Source of the DNA: Podarcis raffonei
Lineage: Eukaryota > Chordata > Lepidosauria > Squamata > Lacertidae
Assembly (NCBI RefSeq): GCF_027172205.1
Contig: NC_070614.1
Span: 38,260,001 to 38,324,000, forward strand
Length of the DNA: 64,000 nt
Direction of reading: 5' to 3'
Shown here: piece after piece, positions 1 through 10,734 of the stretch
Layout of the letters: each line of letters begins with the position of its first letter
Position numbering within the stretch: position 1 is the first letter of the stretch
Translations under genes and position numbers: made by a program
The notes under the pieces: generated by a model
What the model saw: the letters and a program-made list of their open reading frames with translations, nothing else
What the model was told of the DNA's origin: nothing
Databases searched by the model: none

Positions 1-611
1 GTAAGGTCCAACAGACTGCTGGAGGCCACCACACTGATCTAATACAACACTTATGAGGTAGCAGCAACCCCCAGAGAGCCACACACAGTTGCTAGACACC
101 CATCAACACAAGATCCAGATCCACTGTACCCCTCAGTTCAAACGTGTTCTTTCCTTAGCCCCCTCTCTAAAAACATCTCTCCCTTTCCACAAATACAAGT
201 GCCCCATTGGAACCCCCTTCAATTTAAGAGACCTAGATTTAGCTCTTCAGTTTCCAACTCACCCACCTTTTGCCTTATAGAGATTTAAAAAAAATGAAAT
301 CACAATGAAATGCTTATAATCTGTTAACAAAGTATACATTCTCAAACACAGGATACAGACAGAAGAGGCAGTGTAGGTATAGCAATAAAAAGTGCCAGAA
401 GGGTCCTCAATGGAAGAAGTACAAGTGTTCCATGACTATGCAGAACACAAATGAAAAACAAGATACTGCCCAAACAGCAAAAGATCCAACTAGAAGGAAA
501 AGCCATAATGTATTCCCAGCCGATAAGAGTATGGAGAGAGTATTACTTTTGTTATTTCTACCGTGTTGTTGTTGTTGTTGTTGTTATTGCTACCACCACC
601 AGGATAGGCCA

Positions 612-710
612 AACACTACACTGTAGTGTAGTGACTGGGGAGACCAAGGTTCAGATCTCTGCTAAGCAACCAAGTTACTGGACGACTTGGGGATAGTGGT
701 TATCACTGAG
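612..710 (+). repeat. Decayed tRNA-derived SINE fragment
   Basis: The phrase 'gggagaccaaggttcagatc', followed by a 'gacttggg...gtggttatcact'-like stretch, resembles the B-box and body of the squamate tRNA-SINE seen better preserved at 37215-37440. It is short and diverged. Confidence 0.4.
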
Positions 711-837
711 CTTGACCTCCCTCACGGGACCCTGAGCTTCTCAGGGAAAAGGCAGCACAAGTGCAGCAAACAGACAAACCTTTCTCCACCTTTTCTGCAA
801 CTACCGAGAAACCTCAATCTACAGCGCAATCCTCACC

Positions 838-912
838 GCGTTTGTGTAGGAGGAAGTCCTATTGACTTCCATGGTGCTTACTCCTAGGTAAACGGGGTTA
901 GGTTTGCAGCAA
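838..912 (+). repeat. Short interspersed repeat ('cttactcctaggtaaac' type)
   Basis: The pattern 'aagtcctattgacttccatg' then 'gcttactcctaggtaaac' recurs, diverged, near 9980-10045, 11370-11450, 19885-19990, 47805-47885 and 48660-48725. It looks like an old SINE or LINE tail common in squamates. I cannot assign the family. Confidence 0.5.
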
Positions 913-1129
913 TACTGTAGCGTCTCTCTCTCTCTCTGCCCGCCCCCAAACCTTACACTTCTCTTTACCCCTTAGGAAACCAAAGGCCAGGGCTCCCTTT
1001 TGGTTGCTTCCCAGTTAACCTCTCCCTCCCTCCCTCCTTTCCCTCCTCACCTTCTTTTTCTTTCTTCCACTCCTCCGCCGCACAAACGAACTCCTCACGT
1101 TCTCTCTTTCAGTCTCGCAAAAAGTATGT

Positions 1130-1900
1130 CATGCACCTGGCGCCCTTGGTGTCGTCATCAACGAGCGCCTTCGCTCTGCCAGGCATTAAAACGGATAGAG
1201 ATAGAGAAAAAGGAGAGGTCACGAAGAGAGTTCGCGTTCGGCTTCAGCCCAAGTGCCGCCATATGCCAACCTAGGCCAGAGTTGGGGTGCCGTTCTAACT
1301 TATGTCTCTATGGCATTGCCTATTGCGTCATCTCTTCGCACTGGGTGAGCCACGCACATGCCAAGGGGAGCCGGAAGTGTCGTTAGGGTTTCGAGTCAGT
1401 TTCCTTTGAAATAACAGTACTATTTATGGCAGCACCCCAACCGTAGGTTTCTAATACGCTATACTGAACTATGTCACTATGTCAACTGACGCTTCCGTCA
1501 GTTTTTCATAATTTTCCCTCTGACTTACCTATTGGTCATAGAGCTAAGAGAAAGGCAAAGAATCACCAACGGCAGCTTTCGATTTTTACCGGAAGTTTAG
1601 ACTGTTGAGTTACTCTATTTTTCCTATCTCTAAGGACACGACGCATCCAAAGGCGTGACGACGCAACCGTATTTCACCGCGCCAAGCGATCCTGTCCCCT
1701 ACCGGGGAAACGGTGTCAGGGACGCGACCACTGTTTACGTTAACACGGCGCGACGAAACGCTAGGACATTCCACAGTGGGCTCTTCTACAATACGTAATA
1801 AGCGCGCGACACCTTCTCTTCTACCGTGGTTCACTGTAACTGAGGAGTCTCGATAACTCAAACGCTTTTGTTGTGGGCTTACGTCACCGGTAAGCGACCG
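1130..1900. promoter_or_regulatory. CpG-rich, probably bidirectional promoter of TFPT
   Basis: This is the most CpG-dense stretch of the left end and contains no repeat. Two CCGGAAGT ETS-type motifs are visible (1371-1378 and 1589-1596). A CRE-like TGACGTAA lies on the minus strand near 1880. Candidate splice donors point both ways: plus 'CACCG|GTAAGC' near 1888, minus 'AATAG|GTAAGT' near 1532 and minus 'GTGAC|GTAAGC' near 1882. In mammals TFPT and PRPF31 share a divergent promoter. A divergent promoter here, with non-coding first exons on both sides, is inference from that plus the paired donors. Confidence 0.6.
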
Positions 1901-3061
1901 TCCATCCCATTACCTTCATTCAAGGGTTGCTTATTTCGCCTATAGGATCTGAAGGGTTAAGGTACGTCTGATGTGCTAGGAAATCCCATTGCAAAAGGAA
2001 TCGGGCATTTTAAAATCGCCAATTGCCATCCTCCTCCTTATTGGCTCTGGAGCCTTCTTTCCCTGGAGGTTCGTCAGAAGCAGAGCCTGAGCTCCTTTAA
2101 TTGAAGTCGAGGTGCTAGAACCAAGTTTTATTCAGCTTCTTTTAAGCCTGTTCATGTACTGCATTGCAGTCTTTTCTGAACCATAGAGATGGATAAATGC
2201 GGAAAATAGTGTGACCAAAGTATCTTGTATTCTCTAACTGAATAACAGGAACAGTTGTATCTGCTTTCTGGCAGGTAAAGGCACTCCATATTCGCCTTTG
2301 CTTGGACTTAACCGTCCGGGGTCCCTTACCTTTTACATTTACTTTCTGGCAGTATATTGGAGATTGTGAATAATACATTTTTAATTTTGGTGGGACACCT
2401 GCTCATAAAATGGGATTGTGGCAACAGCAAATGGCACAGTGCCTACCCATTTAGATGACATGCTGTTTCTCCTACATGGAAACTAGAAATCTCAATATTT
2501 TATGGGTTGATGAAATTATTTTTTTAAAGGAAGTTAGTATGTAAGGAAAATTTAAACTTCTGAAAAATTGAGTATTTTTGGAGATTGTTTAGGAATATAG
2601 ATTATAGAACATTTAAATACAAATTTGTGCATCCACAGAGAGCTGTAAGAAAATATATTTCACTGTTTGCTTTTTTTTAAAAAAAAATTGCAGGTGGATT
2701 ATGCTCCCAAGCCCATAAAAGTGGCTGCCCCTTGGTCATCTCTTGTCATACTAATACCCTTGTCCTTGTTAATCAGCAGTGTGGAGCCTGTGGCCCTTCA
2801 GATGTTGCTGGACTGGAACTCCCATTTTACCCAGCCAGAATTACCAATGGCCAGGGAAGATGGGAATTGTCACCCAGCAACTTCTGGAGGACCACAGGTT
2901 CCCCACCCTTGTTGTAAATGTACCTGTTTCCTGTCTCACATGACATAGGAAATTGGGGTGTAAAGGGAATGTGGCTTTTTGAGTACCACCATTAGGTCTT
3001 CAGATTGGAGGGAGGGTTAATATTGGTTAGTATGTCAGTTTCTTTCTCTTTAAATCTCCAG
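1901..3061 (+). other. Probable TFPT 5' intron
   Basis: There is no coding exon between the CpG-rich region and the first TFPT coding exon. It ends in an acceptor, 'ttaaatctccag', at 3061. It contains a palindromic MITE (2788-2912) and otherwise unremarkable AT-rich sequence. Confidence 0.55.
2788..2912. mobile_element. Palindromic MITE, 'actcccat' family (copy 1)
   Basis: The left arm 'cctgtggcccttcagatgtt' is mirrored by the right arm 'cttctggaggaccacaggtt', so the unit folds on itself. Related copies lie at 22165-22282, 41950-42154 and 46567-46677, with a half copy at 15300-15365. It is non-coding, so mobilisation in trans by a DNA transposase is assumed. Confidence 0.65.
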
Positions 3062-3070
3062 AACACAATC

Positions 3071-5423
3071 ATGGCTGGCGTGGGCTTTGAAGAATTCTCT
3101 GTGCCCCCTGGATCAGAGCTGGCACTGCCTCCTCTTTTTGGTGGCAATATCCTTGAGAGTGAACTGGAGACAGAGGTGGAGTTTGCCGATGGTGGAATAC
3201 CAGAAGAGGAGGAGGAAGAGGGGGCATTGAGGCAGCAGGAAATGACACGGCGCAAATGCCAGGCTCTTGCTCGGCGCTGCAAGGAGTTAGAGCAGGTAAG
3301 GGATTGGCTGGAGAGGGGGGAATCATTTTAATACACCAGCTGGAAAAATTAACAAACAGCTGCCGCAGTGGGTTGAGCTCTGCTTTGACTTCAAGTATGA
3401 GCTCGTGGAGCTGCCTTTTTATTCATTTATGTAGCCCAGGACTTTCTGCTCTCATTGTCAGGAGCTCTCATTCTTTCCCAGCCAGGGACTAGACCTGGGA
3501 CTTTATGTTGCCAAACATGTGCTCTGCCAAAGTATTTGGAAATCAGAGACACCTTGGGTACAAAGATCATCCGAAGATCACAGGGTGGTTCACAACATAA
3601 AAACACAAAATGAGAACACAAAATGCATAATAAAAGAAAAACAAACCAATAACCCCCCTCCTACAAACACATTTAAAAGGCCATAGAATGATAATCAGCC
3701 AAGTGCCTGATTATAGAGAAACATCACCTGGTGCCTAAAGATATGTAATGAAAGTGCCAGGTGAGCCTCCCTGGGGAGAGCACTCCACAAACAGGGAGCC
3801 ACCACAGAAAAGGCCCATTCTCATGGAAGAGGCACATGAAGAAGGGCATCAGATGAAGATATTAAATATATTCCCAAGAATCCTCTGAGCAAGGTAAAAC
3901 AAGAGACAAGCCCTAGCCCAATGTCCCCCAACATCTTTGGGGGCTGAGTGGAGTTTTAAACTTAGGTCTGTACTCTACCCACTATGCAATACTATCTGTA
4001 GGTGGACAAGAAGGAAGAGATTCTTGGCCATGGGGTGGTAACCTGGACCAATTGAAAATCCAAACAGAGACCAAGGAGGAGGGACCACTGGGTGGGTGAG
4101 TGGAATACAAGGCTGGGTGTGGGAGAGGCAAAATTCTGATGTATTCTGGTGACATTGCCCACAAATACAGGTGAATGAGAGGATGTTAAACCGGCTGCAT
4201 CAGGTCCAGAGAATAACACTGCGGCTTAAACAGGAGAGAAGGTATGTCTGGTAGTATGTCATGGGAGTGTGAGGGGTGGGGAGATTTAAATACCTCTCCC
4301 TGAACAAGGAGGGTCTATTAAATTTTCATGCTCAGCAGACGAATTCTCCATGAATTCATCAGATCCCTCATTTAGAGCCATCCAAATTGACAGCTGTTAC
4401 CACATCTCATAACAGTGAATCCCCTACATCAACAGCACCATGCAAAAGAACACAGTTATTAAAGAGGATTAGTGGGGATGTCTTGTCTGCAGGTTATCTT
4501 TCTAATGGACTCTTACTTCCCATCAGGTTCCTCATGAGGGTCCTTGATTCTTATGGTGATGATTACAGGCAAGGCCACCTTGATATTGTCCTGGAGGTAA
4601 GAAACACACAGCTGGTCTAAGGAAATAAGGACATGTCCATGTTACCTTCTTATGGGTGGAAGGAATGTTAGGATGGAGGGGTTGTAGCTGAATCATGTTC
4701 TTTGTCTAGGATGAAGGTAGCCACAGCACTGATGCTCCAGCTCCTGGCAACACAGAGAATGAGCCCCCCGAGAAAGACACCTCCAGGTGTCTCTCGGGTT
4801 CTTTGCCTGCCCCAGAGGCTGAAAGTATCTCACCTACTGAGGGTCCCACCAGTAAGAAGCGGCGGCGCCACATGCGGGAGGAAAAGGAAGTGAGGTTACG
4901 CCGAGCAGCCCAAACATTGCTTCCTATGGAAGAGTTTCCTGTGCAGGTACGGTAGAACTTAGAGGCTTTCAACTTTGAGAATATATAGATGACCATACAG
5001 ACTTAACCTACACACTACCTTTGGGGGTTAGGCGGGAAATGTGGCCAGATACAATGGTAGATAGGCATATTACTAGGTTATATATACTCCAGCTGTCGGC
5101 TACACAGAATCTGCTACCATAATACAAATTCAGGATTTTGTCTTCTGTTTTTAAACAAGCTTTTAGTCCTGCTGGTTTATCACACATAACAGTTTGAAAG
5201 CATCCCCTTTCTTCCCACATCATGCAAAGCGCTTCTGTTTAGCTTGAAACTGTGTTTTGAATCACCGTTTTGGTTTTTGTGGCTGCAGATAAAGTCTGAA
5301 GAGGATTTCCAATGTGAGCAAGAGGATGTCCTCACTCCTGCCTGGCAGCAGTCTAGTCCTCAGGATAAGTTACTCCATTATTCAAAGTTCTCTAGCCCAG
5401 GGGCCTGTTCTGATTTCGACTGA
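3071..5423 (+). CDS. TFPT: TFPT (TCF3 fusion partner, INO80 complex subunit), 5 coding exons
   Basis: Coding exons are 3071-3295, 4171-4241, 4527-4596, 4710-4946 and 5289-5423. All have GT-AG borders and compatible phases, giving 245 residues, close to the mammalian length. The N-terminus ([20 protein letters not shown]) and the block [14 protein letters not shown] are near-identical to what I know of mammalian TFPT. Further features are an acidic run (about residues 56-62), a coiled-coil-like segment spanning exons 1-3, a basic KKRRR nuclear-localisation-type cluster (171-175) and an IKSE motif opening exon 5 that fits a sumoylation consensus (202-205). TFPT is known as a nuclear INO80 subunit and a fusion partner of TCF3 in leukaemia. 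A further non-coding 5' exon is likely, because the ATG exon begins with a splice acceptor at 3061. NDUFA3 follows tail to tail. Confidence 0.96.
3440..3550 (-). repeat. tRNA-derived SINE fragment, reversed
   Basis: 'agggactagacctgggactt' and 'catgtgctctgcc' read on the minus strand as a tRNA-like A/B-box region. The same family is seen at 29335-29510 (+) and 30295-30420 (-). The copy lies in TFPT intron 1. Confidence 0.5.
3640..3870. repeat. LINE-tail-like repeat (L2-type)
   Basis: 'gagcactccacaaacagggagccaccacagaaaaggcc' (about 3777-3814) has the wording of reptile LINE 3' ends that encode the final reverse-transcriptase residues. Similar phrases occur at 19300-19350 and 54090-54140. It is decayed. 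Confidence 0.45.
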
Positions 5424-5884
5424 GGCTGGCCACTCACCGGTCCTCACGAAGGAGACTCTATATGTATATCTGAACGTCAGTTGCCTCCCTCCTGGGTTAA
5501 AGAGGCCACTGTGCTGTCTGCTGATCAGTCACCTGGGAATACGTTTTGGACTGAAAGGAACACAAGCACATTTTAAGAGCCAGCAAGAGACGGACTGTGG
5601 AACTCTCAGCCACTTGGAGTGCACTTGATCTGAACTGACACTGTGCAGCTGAGGGGCAGGTGCTGGCAGACAAATTGGACTGCACTAACTTAACAAAACT
5701 TGAAAGCCAATGTAGTAATAGTGTTCAGGTCCATCTGCATTAGGGAGATGAATGGATTCTGCTACCAATGTCCAAAAGCTTAAGTATGGGGTGGGAATGG
5801 GTATGTATGTAGAATTTCTATGTCTTACATGTCTTGGGCCGCACAATTTGTGAGTTTCTGAAGGAGTTAAGTGATCTCTGACTG

Positions 5885-6165
5885 AGGCCACATGGGCACC
5901 ATGTTTATAAGCACTTTTATGCCACTTTAAACAGTCTTGGCTTTCCCCCAGAGAATCCTGGGGACTGTAGTTTGGTAAGGCTGTTGAGAGTTTTTGGGAG
6001 CTCTCTATTCCCCTCCCAGAGCTACAATTCTCAAAATTCCCAGAGAAGAGGGATTTCTAAATCACCCTGGGAATAGTAGCTCTGTCAGGGGAATTGGGGT
6101 CTTTGGAGGAACCCACGACTGCCCCCAAAAGTGGCATAATACTGCTTTAAATGTTTAATGCAGAT
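5885..6165. mobile_element. Palindromic MITE, 'ttctgggcactgtag' family (copy 1)
   Basis: The arms 'cagagaatcctggggactgt' and 'ctgggaatagtagctctgtc' and outer TTTAAA-rich ends ('cactttaaacagt', 'ctgctttaaatg') form a long inverted repeat with a central spacer. It lies just downstream of the TFPT stop codon. Other copies are at 11205-11350, 14100-14275, 16340-16512, 20680-20850, 25540-25785, 30080-30258 and 40855-41000, with a half copy at 14736-14800. Confidence 0.65.
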
Positions 6166-6348
6166 TGAAAGTGGTGTGCAGGAGCTGGCTTCCATGCACT
6201 GTTCAAGAAAGGAAAGAGAAGTAGCTGCTGTTTTGTGTGACAAACGTTCTCAGTGAATGAGGAGTCTTCTTACAGCTGCGAGAGAACTCTGCTGCTTTGC
6301 TTTCCAAGCCAATATTTTTATGAGTATCTTAACCATGAGGCACAATAT

Positions 6349-6354
6349 ATTAAA
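6349..6354 (+). promoter_or_regulatory. Possible TFPT polyadenylation signal (ATTAAA)
   Basis: This is the only canonical-like poly(A) hexamer seen between the TFPT stop and NDUFA3. It would give a 3' UTR of about 950 bases that includes the MITE at 5885-6165. Confidence 0.3.
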
Positions 6355-6914
6355 GCCAGTTCTGTACTAAAAACAGTAGACTCCTACAACATGTGCAAAT
6401 TATGCAAGATTAGCAAATTTGTCAAGTGTTTGCTTATTTTCTCTGCCAGTCAGAGAGCAGGGCACTAAATCCCCCTCCCCCATTCTTTTCCGAAGCCATA
6501 AGGATTAGACACTTCTTCCAGATCTACTGCAGAGCAGTGGTGCCTGGATTAAATTATGCCCACCCGTTAAGTTTATTTTCATGTTTCTTTGAGGGCTGCA
6601 GAATACTGCACACTTCCTTTCCTTCCCCTTCCTCATTCCCTCCCCAACTGATCCATTTCAAGGGAGCTGTCAAACATAACAATTGGTCTCAGGGCACATT
6701 GTGATTGTTTCCCTTAAAGACTCCTGGGCCAGGCAGTTTTGTAAAGGCGCCAGGAATTACTCTCAGGTGAACGGCAATACCCAGTGTCCCTTGAAAGAGG
6801 AAGCTGTGATACCTAAGCTTGGTTAAGTGTCCCAACCCCTTTAGCAATGCTTTGTTTGGGGGGAGGGGGTTAACAAAGAGAAAGGTTGAGGAAGCCTGCT
6901 TTTAAGTTAGCAAG

Positions 6915-6920
6915 TTTATT
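6915..6920 (-). promoter_or_regulatory. NDUFA3 polyadenylation signal (AATAAA)
   Basis: AATAAA reads on the minus strand about 110 bases after the NDUFA3 stop codon, giving a short 3' UTR as expected for this small housekeeping gene. Confidence 0.6.
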
Positions 6921-7027
6921 ATATCCTGAAAATGTTACACATGTACACAAAAGAGCAGAGAACAGTGCAGGCCTGGGTTGCCCCTTCAGTGTTGGTTCTC
7001 TAGGCCTGTTCATCACAAGGGCCCGTC

Positions 7028-10000
7028 TCAGAAGTTCTTTAGCCATTCAAGACTTGGTCCTTCCTTGTCACAAGGGTGGGAGGGAATATCTGGCATATTG
7101 CCATCATCCCGAACTGGAACTGGAGAGAGGAAAAGAACAGAAATCAAGTGTGTGTATCTCCCAACTGCAGCTTGGATACAATCAAATACTTCTGTTAGGG
7201 AAGAACACAACAAGTATTTGAGTAAGAGACCCTGTACAAAACAAAATGGTGCCTCAACACAAAGTAGCCCACTGGCTTGTCACCTCACCACTGCATCTCC
7301 ACCCTCATTTTTGGAAAGTGTGCGGCCATCGTTGACATTTTTCTTCCTGACAAAAGCTGTGCTACAGGGAGAAATGCTAAGGGAGAACCATTTCCTCCTA
7401 GCATAGAGATACAATGATGGGAAAACTATGCCCATTCTGGTTTTGCCAGCCAATCAGCTTGCTTTATAGGTGCAGACCATCTGCCCACAAATCAGTGTGT
7501 AGGGTGGTAATATTCAACGGTACACTGGTAACTATGGATTCATTTTCAAGAATGTGTTGGCCAACTTTCAGTTCTCCTGCAAGGAGGCCAATTGTAGTGA
7601 AAATTTGACTGTTTTGTTAAAAGGTGAACAATATGACAATTGAGCTATTTTGGGAGTTCTCCAGTACGTGCCTTCCAGACCTGGCAGTCAGTTATTTTAT
7701 TTCGGTGCGTATGCTTTAATTTTTTATTTGTCAAGTATCCCAATAACGACATCAGATATCACTTCTATTAGACCTTCAGTTGCCTTGCTCCAAAGAAGTA
7801 GCTCAGCCATAGATTCCTGTCTAACATCAGCTGCACTAAACATAGAGTCAAATATTTCATGCTGCTCCTCTCCTAAGGAACTGCCTTTAAAGGGATAGGT
7901 GTTGTTGAGGCGGTTATACCTGGATATGTATATGGTACAGCCTGGGTCATCATGGAACTGTATTTTGTTAAGGGACTGACCCACGGTACCACCAAAGCTG
8001 AAATTGGAAAGGAAAAAACAGGTGTGAGTCAGAAAGAAACTGAAAACATAAATTGCACACCAAGCCACTAACAACAAAAGAAATAAACTCCTGCTGTCAA
8101 TGGTTTATTATAAAAATAATAAACCATTGACAGACAAGCTATGCCAAATACTAGATGATAATTGTCCTAATTGGTTTCAACTATACCAAGTGTGCTCTTT
8201 TGCTCAACAACAACTCAAATCAGGCATTAATACTTGGCCACTAACACCGTCATGGGCAAACACCAACTCCAAAAGAATGCTATCTAGCATTTATAAGGCA
8301 CTCCTATCAGAATGGACTGGTAATACACTAGGCTTGAAAAGAGTATGGGAAATTGACTTAGGACAAGAGATACATGAGGGGAAGGAATGCTCTCTGGGGC
8401 AAAGCTCCATTTAAAACTATGCCCACAAAAGTTCAGGCATCTACTTTTAAAGTAATACATAGATGACACTGGGTTCCAGTTAAATTAAAAAGAATCAACC
8501 CAACATCTCTCCAGACTGCTAGAGAGAGTCTGGAAAAAGGGGAGGAAGTTAGCATCTATGGTGGGAATGCTACTATGTGAAGGAATTTTTAGTTGCTGTT
8601 TTTGAAAAAATATTTAAAAATCACTAAGCAACAAATTTTAGCCCTTAGCTCTTAATGACATCCACAAAGGCCCTCATTTGCTACACCAAGAACTTATAAC
8701 CCTACTGCTAGAAATTGTGTGTCATTGGAGGGCCACAGGTTCCCTGTCCCTAGCCTACACAAAGGACTTCTTCCAGTTTCCTGGTACAGTATGCAGTCCC
8801 AAAAACATCCCCACTGCACTCTCTTTGATCTGGCTGCACCTTTCTGAAAGTCTGCTTGATATCTCCAATACCTGAAAGCAATTGCTATGAATTAGTCCAC
8901 CCATGGTATAAATTCGGTATGTTTCTGAAAAAGTACAATTTGACAGTGATGCCACTGAAGTATGGATTGTATGCTGCAAATTGTGTAAGGCCAGAAATTG
9001 GGGGCTAGGTCAATAACATACCAAGGATGTGGTCTGAAGACCCATAGTGCAGCACACTTTCTAAAGCTAAGCAGGACTGGCCCTAGTCAGTGTCTGGATG
9101 CAACAAGCTCTGGGACCCCATACACAGCACCCACGAGCAAACTGCAAAAATGTATTAAGTAAGAAAGTGGATTCCTGGGCTGCAGGGAAAAGTAATGCAA
9201 ACTCACCCATAAAACCAATGCCAAAAGAGAGAACGACAACTGGATCCTTTCCCCATGCATTTTTCAGAAATGGGATAATTTCTGTGGGATAATGAAGTAT
9301 GCACACTTATTAGAACTGTTTTGAATGCTTGCTTCTCTGACAATGTTTGGAGGCCTAATAAATTAGAACAGGAGAAGGCTATCAGAGTATTTGGGAGGAT
9401 AGGAATTTTTCGCATCTAATATTTGCTTGCCCCTGCAGCTTACCAACATGGCAGGACCAGCATCTCCTTTTAAAAAACAGTGTCTTCTTGCTAGTGGCAA
9501 AATAGGGAGTTGGCTTGTGCAGGCAGTTATACAAAGAACAGACTTTGGGCATCTTTTACTCATAATTTAAGAGGGTTGGGAACCAGGAGTTGCACGAGGC
9601 ACTAATTAGTGAGCAGATCTGTCATTCAGCGCCTCACTTTTCCCATCTGAAAAATTGAAACAACAGTGGCGTACACTTAAGACTGTAATAATAGAGGCTC
9701 TGTTCCAGATACCCCAACTTTTGTAAGGTGGTGACCAGAGTTGGGGCCTTTTCTATGTAGACACTGCATCTTTGGAACAACCAGATACTTGCTTGGTGCC
9801 TACATGCCAGATGAACACTTTTATTTCCCCGGAGCTATTCTTGCTCCTGCTTCCAAGGTTTGCTCTTGGTTTTTCTGATCATTTATAATACTGCACACCG
9901 CTTTGACACATTATTAATGGGAAAGCCGAGACATATTTTTTAAAGTAAGTAAAAATAATGGATGCACAGTGGAACCTTATGAAAATCTATTCAGAAGTAA

Positions 10001-10609
10001 GTCCCACCAAGTTCAATGAGACTTAACCCCTGTTAAGTATGAAAGGGGTTGCCACCACACTTGGCTCACAACATAGCTGATAGAACAGGTTTTGTAACGT
10101 GTCGTGCTCAGGACTGAGTGGGCACCTACAGGTCGCTTTTCCTTCATTAGGGGTTTAAAAGCAGAGGGAAGGTGGCTGCCTATCAGAAATGTTTCTGTAG
10201 CGGATTTTCAGTATCTGCAATGGGTTGAGCTAAATGCCTCTTGTGATCCCTTCCAACACTATGGTCGTGGTCAACTGAAAATACACAAAGTACTCGTGTA
10301 CCACCTGGCAACCCTCCCCCGTGCACACAGTTTGCACGTGCCCTAAAGACTCCGCCACGTTCCTTCTCCACCGACCCACTTAAGAAGGTCATCCTCATAA
10401 CAATTTGAATGTCCTTGTTTATCTTTACAACCCGCCTAAAAACGGATCCCCACTTAACACTCATTGCCACAACCCTGGCTCCCTCTAGCAAAGGGGAAAC
10501 CTCTCCACGAACCCCACGCCACTCAAAAGACACGGACCCACCAGCCGAATAAGTAGGGAGAAAAACAAAAAGAGACACAGTTTGGGCACTTACTGCTCAG
10601 CGCAGCCAT
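7028..10609 (-). CDS. NDUFA3: NDUFA3, mitochondrial complex I accessory subunit, 4 exons
   Basis: Minus-strand coding exons are 10609-10594, 9281-9207, 7997-7920 and 7119-7028. Each has GT-AG borders and phases 1-1-1, giving 86 residues (84 in human). Exon 1 is tiny and encodes MAALS plus one base. Exon 2 gives [20 protein letters not shown], exon 3 ends VPYTYP, and exon 4 begins [16 protein letters not shown] and ends SLEWLKNF. All match the mammalian protein block by block, including FLKNAWDKEPV and the PVPVRDDGN core. One hydrophobic segment (about residues 18-40) is the single transmembrane helix in the inner mitochondrial membrane, where the subunit supports NADH:ubiquinone oxidoreductase assembly and stability. 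The real exon 3 frame differs from the longer open frame that overlaps it. L1 and 5S-derived debris lie in intron 2. Confidence 0.96.
8085..8880 (+). mobile_element. L1 LINE fragment (3' part of ORF2), degraded
   Basis: The + strand reads, with many breaks, like the C-terminal part of L1 ORF2. One stretch gives [11 protein letters not shown]...[15 protein letters not shown] second, near 8530-8640, resembles the Cys/His-like 'FWH..WWEC' region followed by a helix resembling 'KIFKI'. It is antisense inside NDUFA3 intron 2 and old. Confidence 0.7.
9037..9135 (+). repeat. 5S-rRNA-derived fragment (SINE3-like or 5S pseudogene)
   Basis: 'aaagctaagcaggactggcc' followed by 'ctagtcagtgtctggatg' and 'ctctgggacccc' follows the 3' half of vertebrate 5S rRNA (AAGCTAAGCAGGGTCGGGCC, then GGTTAGTACTTGGATGGGAG, then CTGGGAATACC) with substitutions. 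It is diverged and partial, so not a functional 5S gene. It could be a processed 5S copy or the head of a 5S-derived SINE. Confidence 0.65.
9735..9955 (+). repeat. LINE 3' end (L2-like), decayed
   Basis: 'gggccttttctatgtagacactgcatctttggaacaaccag' (9735-9785) resembles the reverse-transcriptase C-terminus wording 'FSVxAPxLWNxL' in DNA form. It ends in 'aaagtaagtaaaaataatgg', a typical A-rich tail. Compare 26235-26735 and 54040-54325. Confidence 0.5.
10160..10268 (+). repeat. CR1 3'-end fragment
   Basis: 'gggttgagctaaatgcctct' and 'gatcccttccaacactatgg' match the tail of the intact CR1 in this window ('gttggactcgatggccc', 'tcttccaactctatgatt'). It is truncated and old. Confidence 0.55.
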
Positions 10610-10663
10610 CTTGAAAGGAAAGCGGAGGAGGCGCAACGCATTGTGGGAACTGTAGTTTTATAG

Positions 10664-10664
<1 letters not shown>
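10610..10664 (-). promoter_or_regulatory. NDUFA3 core promoter with ZNF143-type motif
   Basis: On the minus strand, about 30 bases before the NDUFA3 ATG, the sequence reads ACTACAGTTCCCACAATGC (10638-10656). This fits the ZNF143/Staf consensus ACTACAnnTCCCAnnATGC almost fully. Such sites are common at mitochondrial housekeeping promoters. A GC-rich GGAGGCGC block lies between the motif and the start codon. Confidence 0.6.

Positions 10665-10730
<66 letters not shown>
10665..10730. repeat. (CT)n microsatellite
   Basis: An uninterrupted CT dinucleotide run lies directly behind the NDUFA3 promoter motif. A shorter ATT/GTT-rich run follows at about 10765-10800. Both are probably length-polymorphic. 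Confidence 0.95.

Positions 10731-10734
<4 letters not shown>

Larger units (their letters stand above)
1..1129. other. Intergenic/upstream stretch without recognised gene
   Basis: No coding exon is recognised on either strand. The stretch holds a TTG microsatellite near 565-590, a decayed tRNA-SINE-like piece (about 612-710), a short interspersed repeat at 838-912 and pyrimidine-rich low-complexity sequence at 925-1110. In mammals PRPF31 lies head to head with TFPT. If that holds here, a PRPF31 first intron would cross this stretch on the minus strand, but I see none of its protein. Confidence 0.5.

Noticed and set aside
1000-1386. 128-codon plus-strand frame in the CpG-rich region
   Set aside because: It starts in simple pyrimidine repeats and shows no conserved domain. 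CpG-rich DNA is stop-poor by chance.
1-1900. PRPF31 coding exons on the minus strand
   Set aside because: Expected from mammalian gene order, but none of its protein can be read here. Only promoter-like sequence is visible.
7724-8077. 117-codon minus-strand open frame overlapping NDUFA3 exon 3
   Set aside because: The true NDUFA3 exon 3 (7997-7920) uses another frame and is supported by splice sites, phase and protein match. The longer frame has no recognised similarity.
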